NCBI GenBank assembly: GCA_022701365.1
Contig: JAKUHH010000250.1
Location: 310,001-374,000 of the forward strand
Length of the DNA: 64,000 bases
Source: Mycocentrospora acerina
Lineage: Eukaryota > Ascomycota > Dothideomycetes > Pleosporales
Direction: 5' to 3'
A program made the position numbers and the translations under genes. Positions 59,173-64,000 of the stretch are shown one piece after another. The notes beneath the pieces were generated by a model. The model was not told where the DNA came from, made no database searches, and saw only the letters and a list, made by a program, of their open reading frames with translations. How positions within the stretch are numbered: position 1 is the first letter of the stretch; each line of letters opens with the position of its first letter.

Positions 59173-60393
59173 CTGGGGGTTGGATAGTTGTGCAAGAGCC
59201 CTGGAGGAAACAAGAGTTATTTACGAAGTGATGAGATTCAACAGATGCTATTGTTTGATGTTCAATCAACAAACAGGGTTAGATCTTCCGCGGGGCAACA
59301 GATGTGTGACTAAAAGTGAAGATGTGCGGCTAAAGAGCGTGGGAAACTAACGTAGGAATATATAGTTAGTGGACAACACAATTGAGTCACCAAAAGGACT
59401 TTGGAAAACCAAACAGGATAAGTGACTACAAGTGCATGAATACATCATGACGATTTCTAAGCGACTCTGCCGTGCTGAAGATGTGCGGGGATGGAGAACA
59501 TGATGCCGAGGTCGGGAATTACGCTCGACGCTAGAGTCAAAGGAAGAAATAACCAGGAAGTGTACTATCCGACGTGTATCAAGTCATCCATCAAGACAGC
59601 TTTGCAGAGGCCGTTCAGTGCGAACGTATTATAAGATAGAATTAAATAGAAGCTGTGCGAAGACCAACCATCTTTGCTGCGTTGAAGCAATGATGTGATG
59701 GCTCAATGGATGCGAGCGTTGGATCATAACTTGACGCATTCTGGAAAATCATCGGTAATGCGGATTTCCAAACATCAACAGCAAGATACTTCTAAGTTGA
59801 GTACAAAGGTCATGACTACCAGGTCCAAGTGTTTGTCCAGCCAGTCTTTGCCCCATTTACAAGTGTCGTGTTCTGGGATCTTCATGCATCTGGTTCCGTC
59901 GAGCATCAGACTTCGGTTACAGGCATATGCCAAGGTTTCCGCTCTGCTCCGAACATACACACTGATCAAAACAAGCAGTACAATCACGATACTTTGTCGC
60001 CGTTGCTCTCATGCCGCCGATATGTGAGCGTAATAGTGTTAGAAGGCGGTGAGCATATAGGTAGCTGCCTCGAACCGAATGCTTTCTCAACCATATCCAG
60101 AGAGTGACTCCATATTTCTTGCATTGAGCAAAAGTGTGCAGTACGAAGATCAAGGTGCGCCGAAAGTAAGACTTTGAAATTCAATTGATGCATTCGTTTC
60201 AAGATAACGGACGCTTGGAAATCGCCTGTAGATTCCCCCCAGAAACGCCCGTAAAGATGTGTTATACAAATAGTTATCCGGTCCAGCTTTATGCTCTTGC
60301 GCCAGTACATGATGTGGTCGGCAACCGGCCGCTTTCTGGAACATGTTGACTATCGCCTTGAAATTGAGTGTTGAGAAGAAACTGGTGCATTGC
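59173..60393. other. Intergenic, no supported gene
   Basis: The promoter of the MFS gene and 3' flank of the SAP-domain gene. No frame has family features. Confidence 0.4.
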
Positions 60394-61302
60394 TTAAGCT
60401 GCGGGCTTAGTTGCAAATCTTGCCTTTCTCGCCTCTGCCGCAGCCCTGTCCTTCTCACTGTAGGCGGCAGCAGGTTTACCGCCATCTTCTCGACGAGAAC
60501 CTCTATCATCTCCACGAGTGTTGCGGTTGTCGCGATTGTCACGGCTCTCACGGTTGTCGCGGGTGTCGCGAGTGTCGCGATTGTCTCGTCGGCCTCGACC
60601 ACTGCGACCACCGCGTCCTTCGAATTTGCCCTGACTACGACGCTTGTTGTCACTTGCATCTTCGGCATCTTCTCGCCTGCGCTTCTGATTGCGCTCGCGC
60701 TCTGGTAGAGCTTCGTCGAGACCCTTGGGCGGGCCGCTCTCCCCAAACTTCTTGGCGCGCTCCAACTTCTTCAGACCTTCGTCATCCTCGAATTTGGTAC
60801 CAAATTTCAGCGCACGCTTCTTGCGTTTCTCAATCTCTTCATCAAGCTTGGTGGCTGCAAGTCCTCGCGAATAATCGGGAGCAGGCTCCTTCTTCTCCTC
60901 AGTCTTTTCTTCTACCTGGCCATCGGTGCTTCCCTCCTTCTCGCCCTCGGCAGGTGGCTGTACTGTTAAATCATCGGTCTGAGCAGGGTCGATATCGGCG
61001 ACTTGGTTGGGAACAGCTTGCGGGTTAAGCGCCTGGCCTTCACCTCCAGCCTTCTCCACTGTAGCCTCGTGTGTAATAGGCGTCTCCGTCTTGTTGTCTG
61101 TGGCAGGCGCAGCTTTAGTGGTCTCTGCAGCAGCATCGTCAACCTCATCATCCCAGTCAATTTCATCCTCGCCCGCAGGCTTCTTCTCGTCGTCTTTGGT
61201 AAGACGGTCCACCATGTCCGCCTTCTTTCCGCCAGTGGGAAGGCCGCGTTCCTTGAGCAGAGCCTCGAGGTCGGCGTTCTTCATCTTGGTGTATTCAGGC
61301 AT
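60394..61302 (-). CDS. SAP-domain mRNA-export protein, Tho1/MOS11/CIP29-like
   Basis: One exon, 302 residues, starting at a well-placed ATG. Residues 5-36 form a SAP domain (KMKNADLEALLKERGLP...KKADMVDRL), a helix-turn-helix that binds DNA/RNA. An acidic, Pro/Glu/Thr-rich linker follows. The block EEIEKRKKRALKFGTKFEDD...KKLERAKKFG matches the Tho1/MOS11 C-terminal region, which contacts the DEAD-box helicase Sub2/UAP56. The C-terminus is an RG-rich segment followed by tandem Arg-Asp-Asn/Thr repeats (RDNRDTRDTRDN), typical RNA-binding low complexity. Expected role: assembly of export-competent mRNPs in the nucleus. Confidence 0.88.
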   Translation of the reverse strand: MPEYTKMKNADLEALLKERGLPTGGKKADMVDRLTKDDEKKPAGEDEIDWDDEVDDAAAETTKAAPATDNKTETPITHEATVEKAGGEGQALNPQAVPNQVADIDPAQTDDLTVQPPAEGEKEGSTDGQVEEKTEEKKEPAPDYSRGLAATKLDEEIEKRKKRALKFGTKFEDDEGLKKLERAKKFGESGPPKGLDEALPERERNQKRRREDAEDASDNKRRSQGKFEGRGGRSGRGRRDNRDTRDTRDNRESRDNRDNRNTRGDDRGSRREDGGKPAAAYSEKDRAAAEARKARFATKPAA

Positions 61303-64000
61303 CTTGTGCGCGCGTACAGCGATGATGGTACCGGGGAAGCTGTGCGCTGTGTAAAGACGTGACGCGACGCGGATAGGGGACGCGCAGCTGAGTAGATGCC
61401 GTTTTTGATGTGCGCAACAATATAACTGGGCTTCAAGTACCGTCGCCCTAGTAAAGAGAACTTAGCGCAGGCAGTATGTATCGATCAGACTTCGTTTGTT
61501 GATGGGGAGGGCGCGTTGAGGACAGAGGACGTCCTCAAAGCACGGCGCGGGTGAGACTGCTTCGGGAGCTCGGACTGCCAAGACCGCTCCTTCCGTTTCC
61601 CCAGCTCCTCTTTGGGCTGTCCACATCCACCTTCCGTTTGTCAAACTCAGCAGATGTGATCTTTCAACACGGTTTGACCCTTCTGCTCATGTTACCATTG
61701 TTCTTGTTCGTCTGTATCGAGCTGGTGGGGTTGCAGTAATGGTCAAGTGAAGTGTAATGTTCACCATGATTTCGAGATTGTGATTTGATTGTTTCAACCT
61801 CCCCCTCTTTCACGCCAAAGCTTCACAACTAAGCTCATTGCTGGCGCATTCGTGTGGGATGGCGTTCGCTAGGACAAAGACAACGCACTGAAACTTCTGG
61901 AAATATCTGCCTCTAGAAGGTTGTTTTGCCTATGGAAAGCCTGAACTCCAGTAGCCAGAAGACAAGCCACACAACATACAGTGAGTTGGAATTTGGCCAT
62001 TCGCTCACCTCAGTGTAGAAATCCTTTCAATAGAAAACTGAGACTCTATCTCTGACGATCTGGTCTTGACTTGTTGTGGTTTGTCAGAGCCCTTTGTCCT
62101 GGAATTTGCCATGTGCATAACGCGCATTGATACAGCCGCTGCAGGCGAAGCTCGTCACATCATGCACAGCAACCTCAATTCAGCACAATCTCCGCTCTCA
62201 AATGTATGGCTGTTCAAGACGGATCAAAGATCGAACACCAAGTTCTGCGCCGTTCGGAAGTCAGCGGCTTGTGGTTCAATCGGCTGCGCTTTAGAGAAGC
62301 CTGGCGTCATTTATAGTTTGATGAGAGATCATGCTATTCTCAAGCCGGCTATCTCATCACAGATTACTCCATAGTAGGCTGGTCGCGGCGGCCCGGGCTC
62401 CACAGCGGTATATAATTTTCCCTGTTCTCTGTCAGGAGTGGTCGAAGATGGTTTCCTGCACTCGCGCCGTGCCGCCCTCCCCTCTTCGTTCCACAACGGC
62501 CACGACTAGAACATGGATAAGCCCAGTTAACTGATTTCGATCTTGCAAAATGGAGATATCAATTACGTATTCTTGTGACTCTCCACGTCAGCGGCTATTG
62601 AGAGGGGGTTGTCCAGGCAGTGATTCAAAGTGATTCAATGTTAAGGCTGGCATCAGAGTCCAGCCTCTGCATCAACATGCGTCATTTTCGATGTATTAGA
62701 ATAACACTGGCTGTATCAACAAATGGATCGAACCTGAATTCCACGTTTCCCGGTGGTAGTTGTGTCATGTACCGTCAGTGTACCGCATGCTCACTGAGGC
62801 ATCTAACACCTTTCTAGACTCTCGTATCGCATCCCAGCTTTACCCTACAGTACGGGCCATGTCTCTTCTCGTATGAGCTATGAGATGACCTCCCTGCTTA
62901 GCCGCGGAAGTCACCTGGTGCGCATCTCTCTTCCATCTACGAAAATGGCTGCACTTTGCTAGAAGGATAAGATAGCATCGCCTTTGATGAACGCTTGAAG
63001 ACCTCATCATCTACACAGCTTTCTAACGTTGAATTCATTCAGTGGGCAAAGGCATCGCATGGAGAGAAGACGTTCTTGAAAACAGACACAAGCTCTCACT
63101 CCCCCTGCATCTGACTACTCAGCGTGATCACGTCAAAGTCTCATACTCAACCCTGATTCGCAGTTGCAAGGTAACGTGATCTCCGAGCTATGCGGTTGCA
63201 AGATCCATCACACAAGTAAAGCACGAATGAACGGGCACAGGAGGGGCTAGAGGAACTTTGTGGCTTGTGTGCGACCAGGATAGAGGGAGAAAGTGGGAGA
63301 AAGTCCTCGACCCCGACATGACGCAACCAAAACTGTTGAGATGGACAAGGTGGGCCGTTTTTTTGCCGTCATTGACAGTGTCCCTTGAGTGTGACTCTGA
63401 CGACTGCGATGGTGCGAAGCTGTTGATGTGTTGTCAAGTGGCAGTGGCAGTGGCAGTGGCGAGGTAGATCAGTGTCTTCGCCATTAGCCACACCGCTTGC
63501 AAGGTTCGGCCGTTCCGACTCACACGTGCACACGTCGACGCGCACACGACGACGAAGGAAGAATTCTGCGGACCCCCCGGTCTTGCGTCGAGTTCATCAC
63601 CAAAATAGCCACAAGCACTGTAGAGCGTTGGATGTACGTTGCGGCAAAGGATCTAGGGACCATGACTCCCCACAGCAGAATGTCAAACCGTTTGCCGCGC
63701 TACGGGTCCTGATTGAACCGTCAAACTTGCTGCATTTTGCACCACGTCTCCAACGGTGACGGCTTTTCCAACGGACTCGTCTATTGACCGTTTTAAGAGG
63801 GCCGCATACGAGCCGTCAATAGTTTGTGTTAATCCTCCTCTGCACGAGCTATCAAGCCATGGCTTGTCGTTGCGCCGTGTCCAACGGCTGCATGGCTTGA
63901 ACATGAGAGCTGGACGCACACACTGTACGCGAGCTTTGCAGCACTTTGGAGGCCACCGTTGCAAGCTGCTCGCTAGGTTTCGTACTTCAGCTCCTTGGGC
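61303..64000. other. Right-end intergenic stretch, no supported gene
   Basis: 2.7 kb upstream of the SAP gene with no frame that shows domains, splice structure or coding bias. Short low-complexity patches occur (for example 'gtggcagtggcagtggcagtgg' near 63438). It may include the promoter of a gene outside the window. Confidence 0.4.

Overview
This window is nuclear DNA of a filamentous ascomycete. The evidence is short GT-AG introns of about 50-100 nt, densely packed genes on both strands, fungal-type regulators (Zn2Cys6, C2H2), a COP9 signalosome subunit and GT34 mannosyl/galactosyltransferase chemistry. Gene content and style fit Dothideomycetes, probably Pleosporales, but that placement is inference. 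I see no tRNA, rRNA, CRISPR array, intact transposon or virus.

Layout. 0-20 kb: an edge-truncated zinc-binding protein (-), an Rkm4-type ribosomal-protein lysine methyltransferase (-), a secreted isochorismatase-like hydrolase (+), the stump of a secreted hydrolase (-), a head-to-head pair of DHCR24/DWARF1-like FAD oxidoreductases, a very long AT-hook coiled-coil protein (+), a WD40 protein whose frame is broken by one TAG codon (-), and a three-histidine-box fatty acid desaturase (-). 20-31 kb: a small membrane protein (-), COP9 signalosome subunit 1 (+), a 5.4-kb gene-poor stretch with broken coding fragments, and a C2H2 regulator (+). 31-43 kb: a Zn2Cys6 regulator with a second Cys/His module (+), a GT34 Golgi glycosyltransferase (-), an RBR-type ubiquitin ligase (-) and an F-box/LRR protein (-). 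43-53 kb: a BCAS3-like WD40 protein (-), an EthD-domain protein (+), a 395-bp GTGAA array, a TPR/MYND-like SET protein (-) and a LisH-WD40 protein (+) that share a 72-bp promoter. 53-64 kb: an RRM protein (+), an MCT-like MFS transporter (-), a SAP-domain Tho1/MOS11-like mRNA-export protein (-), then a gene-free right end.

Most genes are single-copy housekeeping or regulatory functions: protein methylation, ubiquitin and neddylation control, glycosylation, mRNA export and transcription. They do not form a biosynthetic cluster. The accessory-looking parts are the secreted isochorismatase with the hydrolase stump beside it, the duplicated FAD oxidoreductases, the MFS transporter and the decayed 23-28 kb tract. 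The observation most worth following is the WD40 gene at 15.2-17.6 kb. It is intact apart from one UAG where a tryptophan is expected, and that UAG lies in a predicted RNA hairpin loop. This is the configuration of developmentally A-to-I edited 'pseudogenes' in other filamentous ascomycetes, although a null allele or a base-call error is also possible.
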